Assembly (NCBI RefSeq): GCF_042477335.2
Contig: NC_091263.1
Location: 68,814,501-68,878,500 of the forward strand
Source: Ovis canadensis
Taxonomy: Eukaryota; Chordata; Mammalia; Artiodactyla; Bovidae
DNA length: 64,000 bases
Reading direction: 5' to 3'
Part shown: piece by piece, positions 10,805 through 23,930 of the stretch
How positions within the stretch are numbered: position 1 is the stretch's first letter
Layout of the letters: each line of letters begins with the position of its first letter
Made by a program: the position numbers and the translations under genes
The notes under the pieces: model-generated
The model's database searches: none
What the model was told of the DNA's origin: nothing
What the model saw: only the letters and a program-made list of their open reading frames with translations

Positions 10805-12999
10805 GTGAGCACGGGGGCAGCCTGCCACCACTCCCTCCATGGCTGGGGTTGTGGGGCGGGGGGCTGCCTGCAGGTCAGACCTGGGTACTCAGGTCACACA
10901 GTTATGGGGCCCAGCAGCCTCTCTGTGACGAGCCCCTCCCCTCCCCCCCCACCTCCCATGAAGGTTCAGTCTTGTCCAGAGCTCTGTGTCACTCTACGAG
11001 GCACTGGGGTGCCCTTTCTGTCTAGCGGCCATGGGCCTGGAGAAGGGTGATGGACAAAGGGTGCCCTGCCCCGCATGGCACAGGCAGGGTCAGCTTCCCA
11101 GTGAGAGCGTCTTTCCGATCCGATCCTGAGAGTGGGGTCAGGAGACAGCCCAGCGGGGACCCCCAGAGCAGTGGGCGCAAGGCCGGCTCTGGTCCCCATC
11201 TGCGGCCTCCCGCCTACCCCCTCCTTCCGCCCGTTCACAACTCCTTCTCTGGGAGCTTCAAAACTGCTGGAGCCCCCACCCCTGGCACCACCGCTGCCAC
11301 CTCTAAACCCTCCTAAGGCGTCCAGAAGCCTCCTGGTGGCCAGTCCGTGGCTGTGATGTGGGCATTTGTTCCCTCTTTGGCTTTGGGGTCTCAGTGAAGC
11401 GCCCCAGGCGGAAGGGGTAGTCTGAGTTCTGGGGGGAGGTTGTGAGTCCATCCTCAACAGTCACCTCGGGGTCTTCAGTGGGACGTTGGCTGCTTGGGTA
11501 GTCAGCCTTAGCTGGAGGCTCATAGGAAGACTCAGCCTTCACTGCTGCTGTGGCCCCACCGCTGAGGGTGTGGAGACTCAGCGTGCAGAGGAGGATGGTA
11601 TGCCGGCTGCCAAGCCACCATCATTGGGATCTGGGGCAGTTCCCGGTGGCCTAGAAGGTTGCGTGCCTCTCAGCACCTTTTTTTCTTTTATAACTATTAG
11701 TACCATTATAAGAGTGTCTGTAAAAATAGTAGCCGATGGGGTTCATCCAGCCATGTGTCTGTGCAATGCACAGACCAGCTTCTGTCTGTGAGACCTGCAG
11801 GGAACCCAGAGGTGACCATCTGGCCCCACCGGCTGTCAGGATGCCACCAGGCCACACAGGCTGCAGCCTAGGTGGGTCGGGAGGCAAATCATGGCCCTGG
11901 TCCTCGTCGTTCTTCCCCCTCAAGGCCATTCCTAAAGGGAGCCGCGCTGAAAGGAAGGGAGAGAGGAGTCGAGGGCCTGCCGCGCGTGGCAAGGGCGTCC
12001 CGCCCTTGACCAGTATGGTGTGGTCCCAGCGCCTTAGGCTGTGAACAGAGTTGGACTGGGCTGTCCCCTCGGGCCCGCCCCACTCCTCCACCTCACAGAG
12101 ACCACCAGATAGACCCCCGGTCAGGCTCCTGCCAAGCTGCTTCCGCCTTGTCCTCTAGCCACTCGCCAGCTCCTTCTGGAGAAGGGGACAGGAAGGGACC
12201 GACCTGCTCCCCCAGCTCGTCTTTCCTGTGAGACTTGGCTGGGGGTGGTGTGGGCTCAGTGACAACTGCTGAGGCTGCCTCGGGTCACATTTGTTCCCAG
12301 AGGAGCCCAGGAAGGCCTTGGCCGCGGCCGAGGCTGAGCGGTCTGCCGGTGCAGCCCCTCTAACCTGTACTAATCCCTCTCCTTCCTCCTCCGTGCTGAC
12401 CTCTTCCTCTGGTTCACCTCCTCTGCTACACCTGGCCAGCCCCCCTACGCCGGGCGCTCCTTGGCCTCCCCGGCCGGCGGGACAGACCGCGCCAGAGCAG
12501 TCTTTTCACTTGGTCCTTTTTTTTTTGTCTGCAAAGTGGTCATAGCAGCTTCAGAGTTCCCACGAACCGATCCTTGGCTCTCACGAACTCAAGCTCCCCA
12601 CGAGCTGAGGCTCCCCGCGCCCCAGCCTTCAGAGTGCTCCCACACAGCTCGGCGCTGGGCCCAAACCCCCCGGCCAGGACTCACTTAACACAACACCAGA
12701 TTGCATGACCAGGAACAGCGGCTTCGGGGCCTGCTGACTTTCTTACGTGTCCCTTCCTGCCTGGAGGGACTTACACAGACGTGCCTGTGTGCCCACCCAA
12801 AGGAAAAATGATGATTCCTTTTTGTCTTTAGCACTTTTTATGAGAGAAAGAGAAGAAAAAAAAGAGTAGTATGTAGATAAGCTTCATCGCTTTAAAAAGG
12901 AAGCATTTACTCCATTCACCTCAGGCTAATGGATTTCTCTCCCCCCAGAACCACAGCAGTGAAGTGCTTGACTGAAAGTATGATTGTTCTTGTTTTCAG
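10805..12999 (+). other. ZDHHC3: ZDHHC3 intron
   Basis: A 2.2-kb intron. No interspersed repeat could be assigned with confidence. An open frame on the - strand at 11303-11542 was considered and not accepted (see rejected items). The intron ends in TTTTCAG at 12999. Confidence 0.75.
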
Positions 13000-13158
13000 G
13001 GAATAGAACAATTGAAAAAGGAAGAGAGAAGATGGGCTAAAAAAACAAAATGGATGAACATGAAAGCCGTTTTTGGCCACCCCTTCTCTCTAGGCTGGGC
13101 TAGCCCCTTTGCCACGCCAGACCAAGGGAAGGCAGACCCGTACCAGTATGTGGTCTGA
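13000..13158 (+). CDS. ZDHHC3: ZDHHC3 proximal alternative terminal exon (short tail)
   Basis: This 159-bp coding part starts [20 protein letters not shown], continues through [20 protein letters not shown], and ends ADPYQYVV with a TGA stop. It is the C-terminal tail of the shorter ZDHHC3 isoform (about 299 aa in human). The last residues, YVV, look like a hydrophobic PDZ-ligand-type end, which is an inference from the motif only. The residues shared with the downstream terminal exon (GIE-L, W, K, FG, FSL, W, PF) suggest the two are copies of one ancestral exon. The coding frame is intact from 521 to here, giving 197 codons of the protein within the window. Confidence 0.95.
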   Translation, partial: GIEQLKKEERRWAKKTKWMNMKAVFGHPFSLGWASPFATPDQGKADPYQYVV

Positions 13159-14640
13159 AGGACCCTGAGCAGCATTGCCACTCAGACACAAACCGCATCC
13201 CAGCACCACCGTCCGATCCGTTCTCATGAATGTCTAAACCGAAAAAGCAACACAACTACTCTGAAACTTTTTTTTTAATGTCTCAAGTAAAATGGCTGAA
13301 CATTGCAGAGAAAAAAAAAAACTCCTCATGGTTTTTATTTTTGAAAAGATCATCCTTTCTATTTTTCAGTGACCGAAGCTGCTTTCCTTTTTTTCCCTAT
13401 TTAAAATCACTTCTCTGGCCTCTGGTTTCCTCTTTGCTGTCTGTCTGGCATGACTAACGTGGAGGCCACTGTCTCCAGGCCACGCCCCCTTGTACTAACT
13501 GAGTCGTGACGCTTACGCGTGGACGGACCGGCCCAGACGCCTGGTCGGGGACCCATAGGAGAGAGCCAAGAGGGCCTGTGACCTCCCACTGCCCAGGAGG
13601 CAGTGGCAGGTGCCTGGATGGGACTTAAAACCTCGCTGAAGACGGATGCTCACCCCTTGTGGCCTGGGAGGCCCGAGATCAGGGCTGGAGCCCTAAGAAG
13701 GGTCCTTGACCACAGCAGCCTCGTGCCCCGTGTGAACATGATTTGCCTCTGAATTCACAGAATCAATTGCCTGCCTTGTACTTTGTGGGCTCTGGGTGCG
13801 TAGAATGATTTTGGGGGTGGGTGGGGGGGATGGAGATGAAAGGGGTTTTATTTGTATTCCGAATCACCGGTTATATTCCAACTGATCATTTGGAAGAATG
13901 TGAAGGAAAGAAGTTTTTCCAGTTCAAAATGCCTTACACAATCACGAGAAGAAAACGACTCGGCTGCAGGCGAGCTATACGTTTCCTTTATTCCCTCTGC
14001 TTCCCGTCTGGGCGTCCCACCTCCCTCGCTCTCCTCCTAGTGCGGTGTCCGTTCAGCACTGTTACTGCCAAGCGAACCAGTCGCAGCCCCACCGTCGACC
14101 CCCTCCTTCCTCATTTTCGTAGATCTCCGCAGTCGGTTTACTTTCGGATGTTTTAGACCCATAAATGTGCACATCTCCATGTCTCGTCTGTATTTTAACC
14201 TGGGAGTCCGTGGACCTGCGTGGGCTGCCCGTGATGCAAAGGCACCATCGCCAAGTTGAGAGACACCCACCCGTCCAGTGGAACCGGCAGATTCCTAAGC
14301 CTGCGGCGCCGAGACTGACTAGTGTTTTCATTTGCACACTTGTGTGTTGAGTCTAATTCGAAGGAGGGAAGGCCTGAAGACCGTGAGGGGAGGGGAGGGG
14401 ACCGTCTCACACAGGGAATTGTTTTTAAATAATCACCACAAACCTTTTTTTTTTTTTTTTTAAATCTGCTTGGGGTGGGTTTTGGGGTGAGGTTCACGAA
14501 ATCAGCCCGGGGTGGGGAGAGATTTCGTCTATCTGTGTGATCTTTCAGAAAAGTAAGTGGAACATGCTGCCTCTTTTCAATTCTGTCAGTGCTTCCACAT
14601 GGAAACCAAACGCAATAAAATTTTTCCAAAACCTGTTCTG
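13159..14640 (+). other. ZDHHC3: 3' UTR of the short ZDHHC3 isoform
   Basis: Noncoding sequence after the TGA at 13156-13158. The first well-placed canonical AATAAA on this strand is at 14614-14619, giving a 3' UTR of about 1.5 kb. A run of T at 14445-14462 lies within it. The exact cleavage site cannot be seen from sequence. Confidence 0.6.
14614..14619 (+). terminator. ZDHHC3: Polyadenylation signal AATAAA, short ZDHHC3 isoform
   Basis: Canonical AATAAA hexamer about 1.45 kb downstream of the stop codon of the proximal terminal exon. The spacing suits a mammalian 3' UTR. It is inferred as the end signal from position alone. Confidence 0.55.
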
Positions 14641-15805
14641 GCTGAGCCCCCCGTCTCTCACGGAGTCCCCCCTTGGGTGGAGCTAATGGTCCGGTCAACA
14701 CGAATGTGCTCTGTTTGGGTGTTTCTTTCATCGCTTTTAAAGGGCATTTGTGCATGCTCCCTTTTGCATCATCACCTCTAAAGGATGTTTACAGCCCTCT
14801 TTCGGAAAAACTGGCCCCACTGGGCCTCTCTTCTCTGGCTCTTTCTGCAGCCTGAGTACCTTCCCTGGTGCGTGTGGATTCCCAGTTGGAACAGAAAGAA
14901 AACTCATCAGGTCTGCAAAATTTGCTTCTCCAGTTGGGCCTGGGAGAGAGACCTTTTTTCCCTCTGCCCACCCACCAAAAAGCAAAGTGAAGCCAGAGGA
15001 AATGACTGGGACCTTCCACACACATCCTGGGATGTGGCTTTGAGGTGCTTGCCACCACCCCTCAGATGTTTAGGCAAAGAACCCTTTTCTTAGCAATCTT
15101 TTCTGAGTCAGTCAGCTTTGACCTGCCTCTGCTGTGCTGTTGATGCTATAGTCAAGCCTGCGGTTTGGGCTTTTTTCTCTCAATGCTGTTTTTAAATCTA
15201 GTCCCTAGCATTTGCTCCCTATGTGCTTCCCCCACCACACCAACCCCACCCCTTACACTGATGAAAGAAATGTGGTTGTTGAATGACCCTAGAGCATTTT
15301 AGAAGGCCCTCACTCTGCTGTGTTCCCTCAAGGATCTATCCCTGGGAGGAGAGAGTGCTTTTGCTATGCTCCCTTTTGCCAGGGAGGAGAGAGTAGGACT
15401 CGGGGAATATTGTCAAGTATTTGAAGGCCTCAAAATACCCCATCTTCAAGGACATTTTTTCTTTAAATGAATCACATTGGCTCTTCTCCCCATGGAATTT
15501 CTAAGGAATACAGTAGATCATGCTAAAGATATATCGAATTTTGTTTTCAAGTCCTCAAAATAGAAACTCACTGTTTACACCTGAGCGTACCACCTAAATC
15601 TTTCCCAGAGAGTCTCCTTCTGACATCCAATGTGATTCTGTCTCTGGGTTTTTACAAGCCCTTGGCTGAAAGAATGAATGTTCCCGAGTTCTCAAGCCAG
15701 AGTGAAGAGCTGCACTCAGGACATAGGAAATAGCCCCAGACTCCCTGTGTTCTTCCTACTTTATCTTGTTGAGATGGAGAATGTTTTGCCAGGAACCCAG
15801 TGAGT

Positions 15806-16031
15806 GGAGGCTTCCCAGGTGGCTCAGAGGTACAGAATCCACCTGCCAGTGCAGAAGACTCAAGAGACACAGGTTTGATCCCTGGGTCGGGAAGATCCCC
15901 TGGAGAAGGGCATGCAACCTATTCCAGTATTCTTGCCTGGGAAGTCCCATGGACAGAGGAGCCTGGCGGGCTCCAGTCCATGGGGTCAGATACAACTTAG
16001 CGACTATAGCAACAGCAGCAGCAGCAGCCAG
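15806..16031 (+). mobile_element. Bov-tA-type SINE with AGC-repeat tail
   Basis: The forward head GGCTTCCCAGGTGGCTCAGA is followed by the SINE body and a short AGC trinucleotide run at about 16011-16029, a common tail for this family. Confidence 0.85.
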
Positions 16032-17539
16032 CGATGAGGAATGTAGCTGTTCTCTGCAGCACGGTGGTTGAGCTTCCGCCTGGCATCCACGCAGGAAGAA
16101 ACAGGCATCCCCAAGCCCTCCTCAGTCTCCCAGGATGGCAGACGAAGAAGGACATCTCTACACAAAAGCAACCCAGCCTTTTGCTTCGGCGCCAGAGTCG
16201 CAACAGCACCGAATGGTACACACGTGGGAAAATGAGCCAATAGTAGCCACAGTCTTCCAGAATGTGGGCTCTGAGGAGTGGAAAGGGGAAATAAAGAGGA
16301 AGGCGACTTGATCAGTTGGACTGGTGACTCCTTCCCACCTGTCAACTTCTGGTTCGTTTTCATAGCAACCAGACTGAACATGCAAAAAGCTTAGGAGCAA
16401 ACAAATCTCTGCGTATTTACATGGGCTTGGTGACATCATGCGCAGGGTAGGCGCGGGTAGAAATGCATGTGCTTCATCTCCTTCTAGTCATGTACTATTT
16501 CATCTTTGTAATACTTTTTTCATGGAAGAACGCAAAGTGAGACATCTTGACTTACTAGCTTTTAAAACCCACCTTCATCATGAGGTAAATTAGACGGTGT
16601 TTATTGAACACTTACGTGAGGTTGATATCACACAGAAACCCCAGACCTTAAGGCTGGGCTGGGTTCTTTCAGCCAGGCTGACGGGTTTTATGTTTTTCTC
16701 ACTTCAAAGCTTGTAGTACATAAGCCTACATAGTGACCTAGCCTGTAGAAGTGAGGGGTTCCGACCTAGAAGGGGCCCTTAGTTAACAAAGATATTTGAA
16801 GAGAGGAAGATTTTGCTAGAATCCCTCTTGAGAATCTTCCTGCTGAGGGATATACTGAGGCAGTGCATCTCCAAGTGTGGTCCACAGACCAGCAGCAGCT
16901 GCCTGTCCTTGGGGACTTAACAGAGATGCAGATTCCCAGGTGCCACCCCAGACCTGCTGAATCAGAAACTGGTTGGGGAGCAGCGATCTGGATCCTCACA
17001 GTCCTCCAGGTGATGGTGACCCGTGTTCAAGTCTGAGAATCCACTTAGGGGCTACAGGGGTCACCCACAGGCCTGCCGATGATGTGGTCCTGGGTGCTGC
17101 TGGTGTCAGCATGGTGCTAGCTGGGGTTTTGCCCACTGTGAGCCCCTCTTCAGTCATAACCGGCAGCCTCCCCCGGCCAGTGAGTGCTGAGAAAATAAGG
17201 AAAGTGTTTGAAGGGGAGCCAGACTATTCACCTGTCCAGTGATCTTCCCGCATATCTCATCTGACCCACTGGTTTCTGCACCAAGAGGGCCCTTTGGGTG
17301 AAGAACCTTCCCAGAAGAAGATGGAAAAGTGTGGTGCCAGGGTCCTCCCAGCAGGAGCGGTGGCCAGTGAGTGAGGGAGCCTTGGGGAAGACACAAGAAT
17401 GTCCTGGCCTTTGGTTTCTGTCTCTGGACCTCAACTCCCATGTGGCCTTTTCTTGCATCTTTTAAATACATATCTGCCTGAGAATCACCTAATAGAGGAT
17501 GATGGATTCACAGTGAAATGAAAATAACCCATTCACAAG

Positions 17540-17752
17540 TCTACAGGCGTCCCTGGTGGCTCAGAGGTAAAGGATTTGCCTGCCAATGCAGGAGACACAA
17601 GAGACACAAATGTGATCTCTGGGAAGATCCCCTGGAGAAGGAAATGGCAACCCACTTCAGTATTCTTGCCAGAAAAATCCTATGGACAGAGGAGCCTGGT
17701 GGGCTACAGCCCATGGGTTTGCAAAGAGCTGGACACAATTGAGCGAGTAAAG
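17540..17752 (+). mobile_element. Bov-tA-type SINE
   Basis: Forward copy starting GGCGTCCCTGGTGGCTCAGA and ending near GGACACAATTGAGCGAG. Confidence 0.85.
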
Positions 17753-18188
17753 AAATCTACATTCCCAAACTGAAGACTTCGATTTCCCCCATCCTCTCAC
17801 TCAATTAAAAAAAAAAATTATTGATAACTTGAGCCTTGCTATTATACTAGCAAAGCAGAGTGAGCCCCAGGGATCCCTCATCTGTGCCGGTGGGAGCTGA
17901 GGATGGGTGGGAGCTGAGGACGCTGATCCAAGGAATTCTGAACAATGTTGCAGAATAGCTGATCCATGGAATTATGAACAATGTCGCCAGGATAATGTTT
18001 GCAAAAACCTTTAGGATGAAGATACACGCTCTGACATGGACGTAAAAGATGCCCTGAATTCCTGCAGCTGAGGTCGTGTGGTGATGGGTCCTTGGGCCCT
18101 CTGTCTTTGGTTCCAGTCTGGCTCAACTTCCTTCCTGTGACCTTAAGCAGTAGTTTGTTTAAGCCTCTGCTCATCTGTGAAATCCCGG

Positions 18189-18393
18189 AGATAATCTAAC
18201 TCACAAGATTGCTCTGAGGATTCAGAGAGGAATGATGTGGGTGTTAGGATGGTGTCTGGCCTGTTGTGGCTCTAGAGAGCGTTAGCTCTGAGATAATCTA
18301 ACTCACAAGGTTGCTCTGAGGATTCAGAGAGGAATGGATGTGGATGTTAGGATGGGGTCTGGCATGTTGTGGCTCTAGAGAGCGTTAGCTCTG
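18189..18393. repeat. Tandem duplication, 102-bp unit x2
   Basis: Copies start AGATAATCTAACTCACAAG at 18189 and at 18291. Both run to AGAGAGCGTTAGCTCTG. The unit itself looks MIR-like, and the copies differ at a few sites and one inserted base. Confidence 0.9.
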
Positions 18394-18525
18394 GCGAAGC
18401 TGTGCTTTTCAGAGCATGTGCACAGTTGTTGGTGTGCGAGATCAGTTTATTGGTTTGCAACAGCATTTTTTAAACAAAAAATAATGCCTTACACCTTGTA
18501 AAAGATGTATTTTTATGAAACTTTG

Positions 18526-18551
18526 GTGTGTGTGTGTGTGTGTGTGTGTGG
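18526..18551. repeat. TG microsatellite
   Basis: Pure TG dinucleotide run. Confidence 0.9.
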
Positions 18552-18579
18552 TAGGCTGCAACAGAATAGTATTCCCTAT

Positions 18580-18790
18580 TGTTGTTTCATCGTTCAGTCA
18601 CTCAGTCGTCACAACTCTTTGTGACCCCATGGACTACAGCCCACCAGGCTCTGTGGGATTTCCCAGGCAAGAATACTGGAGTGGGTTGCCATTTCCTACT
18701 CCAGAGAATCTTCCCAACCCAGGGATAGAGCTTGTGTCTCCCTGCACTGGCAGGCAGATTCTTTACCACTGAGCCACCAAGGAAGCCCAT
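18580..18790 (-). mobile_element. Bov-tA-type SINE
   Basis: Reverse copy, from the GTTGTTTCATCGTTCAGTCA segment to GAGCCACCAAGGAAGCCC. Confidence 0.88.
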
Positions 18791-19337
18791 TTCCTATTGT
18801 GGGTTGCACTAAACACATGTGAAACTGCTGATGAGGAGAGGGTTGTTCGGCTGTCTCCAAGGAGGGCACGTTTGCGTGGGCTGCAGCAACTCCAGCTGTC
18901 TATGTCTGAGATGCAGGGACCTCCTGTTCTTCCTCTGTGGGCTTCAGCCAAGTCCTTACAGAGCATGTGCCTGGTCTCCGTCTCCTGGGGAGCCATAGTC
19001 CTGGTTCATCCATTCTGGGGCATTGACCAGTTGGTTTACAGATCACTGCTCACGTGGCACTCAGGCCGATCAGGCCCAAAAGGCCAAAGTCACACACTGC
19101 CCGCTAGAAACGCTGGTTTAGCCAGTTGCCCCCTTACCAGGAATCAGCCAACCATTCCTGTTGGCTTGAGTGGGAAGTGGGTATCACTGCTGCCTCCGCA
19201 ACCCTCTAGCTTAAGATCTCTGCCTCCAGGACACCTTGAAATCCATACAGAACTCAAAAGTGAGTCCTACCAGGGAAAAGAAACCCCACTGGCTCCTCTG
19301 AACCTGATGGTCCAGATCTTCAACCTTTCTCTTTTTT

Positions 19338-19476
19338 AATCTTTTTGTTTGTTTGTTTGTTTACTTATTTGGCCATCGTGTGGCATGTGGGATCTTAGTT
19401 CCCCACCAGGGATCAAACCCGTGCCTCCTGCAGTGAAAGCACAGTCTTAACACCTGGACCGCCAGGGAAGCCCCCC
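19338..19476 (-). mobile_element. Ruminant tRNA-derived SINE
   Basis: Reverse copy: a GTTT-repeat tail, GGCATGTGGGATCTTAGTTC, then the tRNA-like head ending CCGCCAGGGAAGCCCC. Confidence 0.8.
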
Positions 19477-19649
19477 TCTGCCTTTCTTTTGCATCAGATT
19501 CATTTGGAGTATTTTCTCCTCTTCAGACAGGCACTCGTGGATGTTTGTCCACTTCACTTCTGAGGAAGTTTGTCTGGTGGGCAGGCCAGGCTCTGTCTGG
19601 AACATTTTTTCAAGCTTGCTGAGGAGGTTGAGTATCGTTCTGTGGGCTC

Positions 19650-19900
19650 TCTTTTTATTTTTATTTTTTAACTTGTTTGTTTACTCTTTGGCTGCACTGG
19701 GTCTTCATTGCTGTGCGCAGGCTGTCTCTAGTTATGGAGAGTTGGGGCTACTCTTCGTTGTGGGCTCTAGACACGTGTGCTCAGTAGTTGTGGCACACGG
19801 CCCATGACATGTGGGATCTTCCCGGACCAGGGATTGAAACTGTGTCCCCTTTGTTGGCAGGCAGATCCTTAATCAATGGGCCACCAGGGAAGTCCCCTTC
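19650..19900 (-). mobile_element. Longer ruminant tRNA-derived SINE (CHR-type)
   Basis: Reverse copy with the TTTGGCTGCACTGGGTCTTC segment and the terminal GGGCCACCAGGGAAGTCC head. Confidence 0.78.
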
Positions 19901-20134
19901 TTTTTATTTTTAATTAAAAAAATTTCATTGAAGAATAGTTGATGTATGGTATTATATGTTAAAATATAGTGATTCAAAAATTTTAAAGGTTATACTCCAT
20001 TTATAGTTATTACAAAATCCTGGCTATATTCCCTGTGTTGTATAATATATCCTTGTAGCTTATTTTATATACAGTATTTTGTACCTCTTAATAACTTACC
20101 CCTGTATTGCTCCTCTCCCTTCCCCTCTCCCCAT

Positions 20135-20415
20135 GATGCTGCTAAGTCACTTCAGTCGTGTCCGACTCTGTGCGACCCCATAGACGGCAACCCACCAGGC
20201 CCCCTTCGTCCCTGGGATTCTCCAGGCAAGAATACTGGAGTGGGTGGCCATTTCCTTCTCCAATGCATGAAAGTGAAAAAGTGAAAGTGAAGTCGCTCAG
20301 TTGTGTCCCACCCCTCAGCGACCCCGTGGATTTCAGCCTTCCAGGGTCCGCCGTCCATGGGATTTTCCAGGCAAGAGTACTGGAATGGGGTGCCATTGCC
20401 TTCTCCGTCCCCTCT
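20135..20415 (-). mobile_element. Two tandem reverse Bov-tA-type SINE units
   Basis: GCTGCTAAGTCACTTCAGTC starts the first unit and AAGTCGCTCAGTTGTGTCC starts the second. Both end near the CCATTTCCTTCTCC or CCATTGCCTTCTCC segment. Confidence 0.85.
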
Positions 20416-20429
20416 CCCCATGGATAACC

Positions 20430-22190
20430 ACTAATTTGTCCTCTGTATCTACGAGTCTGTTTCTTTTTTTTTTGGTATTCTCACTAGCTTGGGTTTTTTG
20501 TTTGTTTGTTTTTTTAAGATTCCACATAGAGGTGATATCATACATTATTTTTCTTTCTCTGACTTATCTGACTTAGTGAATTCAGTTATTTCAACTTAGA
20601 GTCCATCCATGTTGTTGCAAAAGGAAAAAATTCTTTTATGGCTGAGTAGTATTCCATTGTATACATATACACACACCACTATTTCTTTATCCATTCGTCA
20701 GCTGTAGATACTTAGGTTGCTTCCATGTCTTGGTTATCGTAAATAGTGCTACTGTGAATATTGCAGTATCTTTTGAAATCAGGGTTTTTGTTTCTTTCAG
20801 ATATATCCCCAGGAGTGGAATTGCTGGGTCATATGGTAGTTCTATTTTTAGTTTTTTTAAGAAACCTCCATAATGTTTTCCACAGTGATTGCACTAATTT
20901 ACATTCCTACCAACAGTGCACAAGTGTTCCTGTCTCTCCACATCCTTGCTAACACTTATTTGCATTGTTTTTGACAATAGCCACTCTTACAGGTGAGAGG
21001 TGACATCTCCTTGTTGGGGATTTTTGGGGGCTGTGTCCGGTCTTTGTTGGGGCACGTGGGATCTTTGCTGTGGCATGAAGGCTTCTCTCTAGTTGTAGGC
21101 TTGCAAGCTCCAGAGCATGCAGCCTCAGTAGTTGCAGCACTTAGTTGCTCTGAGGCATGTGGGATCTTAGTTCCCTGACCAGGGATTGAACCTGCATCCC
21201 TTGCATTGGAAGGCAGATTCTTAACCACTGAACCACCAGGGAAGTTGCTCACTGTGGTTTTGACTTGCATTTCCCAGATGATTAATGACATTGAGAATCT
21301 CTTCACATGCCTATTGGCCATCTGCATGTTATCTTTGGGGAACTATTCAAGTCTGCCAGTTTTTTAAGCAAGTTGTTTGTTTTTGATGTTGAGTTGTAAG
21401 AGCTGTTTATATATTTTTAATATTAACCCTTTTTTGGTCATATCATTTGCAAATACTTTCTCCCATTCTGTAGGCTGTCTTCATTTTGTCAGTGGTTTTC
21501 TTTGGTGTGCAAAAGCTCTTAAGTTTAATTAGATCCTACTTGTTTATTTTTGCTTTTTTTCCTTTGCTCTAGGAGACAGATCCAGAAAATATTGCTACAG
21601 TTTGTATCAAGGAGTATTCTATGTTTTCCTGTAGGAGTTTTATGATTTCTGGTCTTACATTTAGCTCTTTATTTTGAGTTTGTTTTTGTATATGGTGTTA
21701 GAGAATGTTCTAATTTCATTATTTTACAGGTGGCTGTCCAGTTTTTCCAGCACCACTTATTGAAGAGACTGTCTTTTCTCCTCTGTATATTCTTACCTCC
21801 TTTGTGTTAGATTAATTTACCAAAAATGTGTGGGCTTTATTCCTGGGCTCTGTATTCTGTTCCATTGATTTGTTTGTTTTTATGCTTGTTCCATACTGTT
21901 TTGATTACTATAGCTTTGTAGTATAATCTGAAGTCAAGGGGCCTGATTCCTCCAGCTCTTGTTCTCAAGATTGCTTTGGCTATTCAGGATCTTTTTGTGT
22001 TTCCATATAAATTTAAAATTTTTTGTGAAAAAATTTGAAAAATGCCATTGGTATTTTGATAGGGATTTCATTGAATCCACAGATTGCCTTGCATAGTATG
22101 GTCATTTTAACAATATTAATTCTTCTAATATAAGAACACGGTATTTCTTTCCATCTGTTTGTGTTGTTCTGTGGGCTCTTTTGCTTCATT
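20430..22190 (-). mobile_element. L1 LINE, reverse, interrupted by a SINE
   Basis: L1 sequence in reverse, including the segment around 20640-20680 (GGCTGAGTAGTATTCCATTG) that encodes the C-terminus of ORF2 on the opposite strand, and upstream ORF2 sequence to about 22190. It carries many stops and frameshifts. A reverse SINE interrupts it at about 20995-21247. Confidence 0.8.
20995..21247 (-). mobile_element. SINE nested in L1
   Basis: Reverse ruminant SINE from GGGGATTTTTGGGGGCTGTG to GAACCACCAGGGAAG, inside the L1 sentence that resumes with CACTGTGGTTTTGACTTGC. Confidence 0.75.
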
Positions 22191-22889
22191 TTCCTCTCCA
22201 GCTTTTCCCTGCCTTTGAGTGAAGATTTGTGGTAGGATTGAAAACGCAGAGGGCGCACCAGTTCCCGTCCTGGTTCTGAAGCACAACCAGCAGGACTAGC
22301 TTCGGCCGCTGTCACAGCCTCCCAGCACCTGTGTCTTCTATGCCAACTGTCAGTACTAACACCCACCTCCTCTCAGGGGGGTGTGAGGATCCACAGTGAT
22401 AGCTTTGAGTGAGCCCAGTCAGTGCAGACCCCCCATTCTGGCATTTCTGGATGTCCCCTGTGTAGCCTGGCCAGCCACATAGCCATGCTCCAACCCCTCC
22501 TCTCTCAACAGGCTGCAACTGATCACTCAGGAAGGAATGCGGGATCCCTAGAGCAAGTCCCTCAGCTGGCCATCACTGATCCTGCTAAGGAGGGAGGCCT
22601 GGTGAGGGACCCGATCGTGACTATCATGGCCTCCTGTGCCCCAGACCCACATGAGCCTCCCTCAAGAGTTGTGTCTACATGGTCCATTTCCTGACACAGC
22701 TTTCTCGTTCTCATTATAAAAGTCACACCTGTTCATGGGTGAAAACTTGAAACAGAAATAAATCTAAAATCTCATTCCCAAACCCCAGATCCTAAGATGA
22801 TGTCACATGCAACTTTGCTTTCTTTCCTTGTCACCACATGGACAGGGATTTGCAGTGTGTATAAACCTGTATCGATGCCACTTGTTTAG

Positions 22890-23930
22890 AGTTTTTACTG
22901 AAGCATAGTTGATTTACAGCGTTGCATTAATTTCCCTGTACAGCAGGGTGATTCAGTTATGTCAGTACAGATGTATGACCTTTTTCACATTCTTCTCCAT
23001 TATGGTTTATCACAGGAAATTGAATACAGTTCCCTCTGCCGTACAGTGGGACCTTATTTATCTATTCTGTACATAATAGTTTGTGTCTACTAATCCCAAC
23101 GTTCCAGTTCTTCCCTCACTCACCTTTCCTTTCCCTTGGCAACCCCAAGTCTCCTCTGGGAGTCTGTTTCTGTTTTGTAGATACATTCATTTGTATTGTA
23201 TTGTAGATTCCATATGTCAGTGATACCATAGAGTATTTGCCACTGTATGACTTACGTCCCTTTCGTATGATCATCTCCAGGTCCATGCATGTAGTTGCAA
23301 ATAGAATTATTTCATTCTTTTCTATGGCTGAGTGATAGCCCATCGTGTGTGTGTACACCACATCGTCTTTATCCATTCATCTGCTGATGGACCTTCAGGC
23401 TGTTTCCATGTCTTGGCTATTGTAAATAGTGCTTCTCTAAATATAGGGGTGCATGTATGTTTTCAAATTATAGTTTTGTCTGGGTATATGTCCAGGAGTG
23501 GGATTGCTGGGTCATATGGCAACTCTCTTTTTAGTTTTTTGAGGAACCTCCATACTGTTTTCCATAGCAGCTGCAGCAATTTACATTCCCGCCAGCAGTG
23601 TAGGAGGGTTCCCTTTTCTCCACACTCTCTACAACATTTATTATTTGTAGGCTTTTTGATGATGGTCATTCTGGCCCATGTGAGGTGGCACCTCATTCTA
23701 GTTTTGAGTTGCATTTCTCAATAATTGGCAATAATGAGCATCTTCTCATATGCCTATTGGCTATCTGTATATCTTCTTTGGAGAAATGTCTGTTTAGGCC
23801 TTCTGTCCATTTCTCAACTGCATCGTTTGTTTTTTTTGTCATTGAGTTGTATGAGTGAGCTGTTTGTACATTTTGGAAATTAAGCCCTTATTGATGCTAC
23901 TTTTATGAACTGTATTAGTGTTCTGCTTAT
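22890..23930 (-). mobile_element. L1 LINE fragment, ORF2 C-terminal part, reverse
   Basis: The - strand reads L1 ORF2 C-terminal protein: a segment with [11 protein letters not shown] and [12 protein letters not shown]...YDPAIPLL (23463-23714), then [13 protein letters not shown]...MDLEMII (23116-23376). It is broken and 5'-truncated, with no capacity to move. Confidence 0.85.

Noticed and set aside
11303-11542. 79-codon - strand frame with a Pro/Ser/Thr-rich peptide (ESSYEPPAKADYPSSQRP)
   Set aside because: Non-repetitive and conserved-looking, but no family recognised, no splice or poly(A) context, and antisense within a ZDHHC3 intron; worth a blastp but not called.
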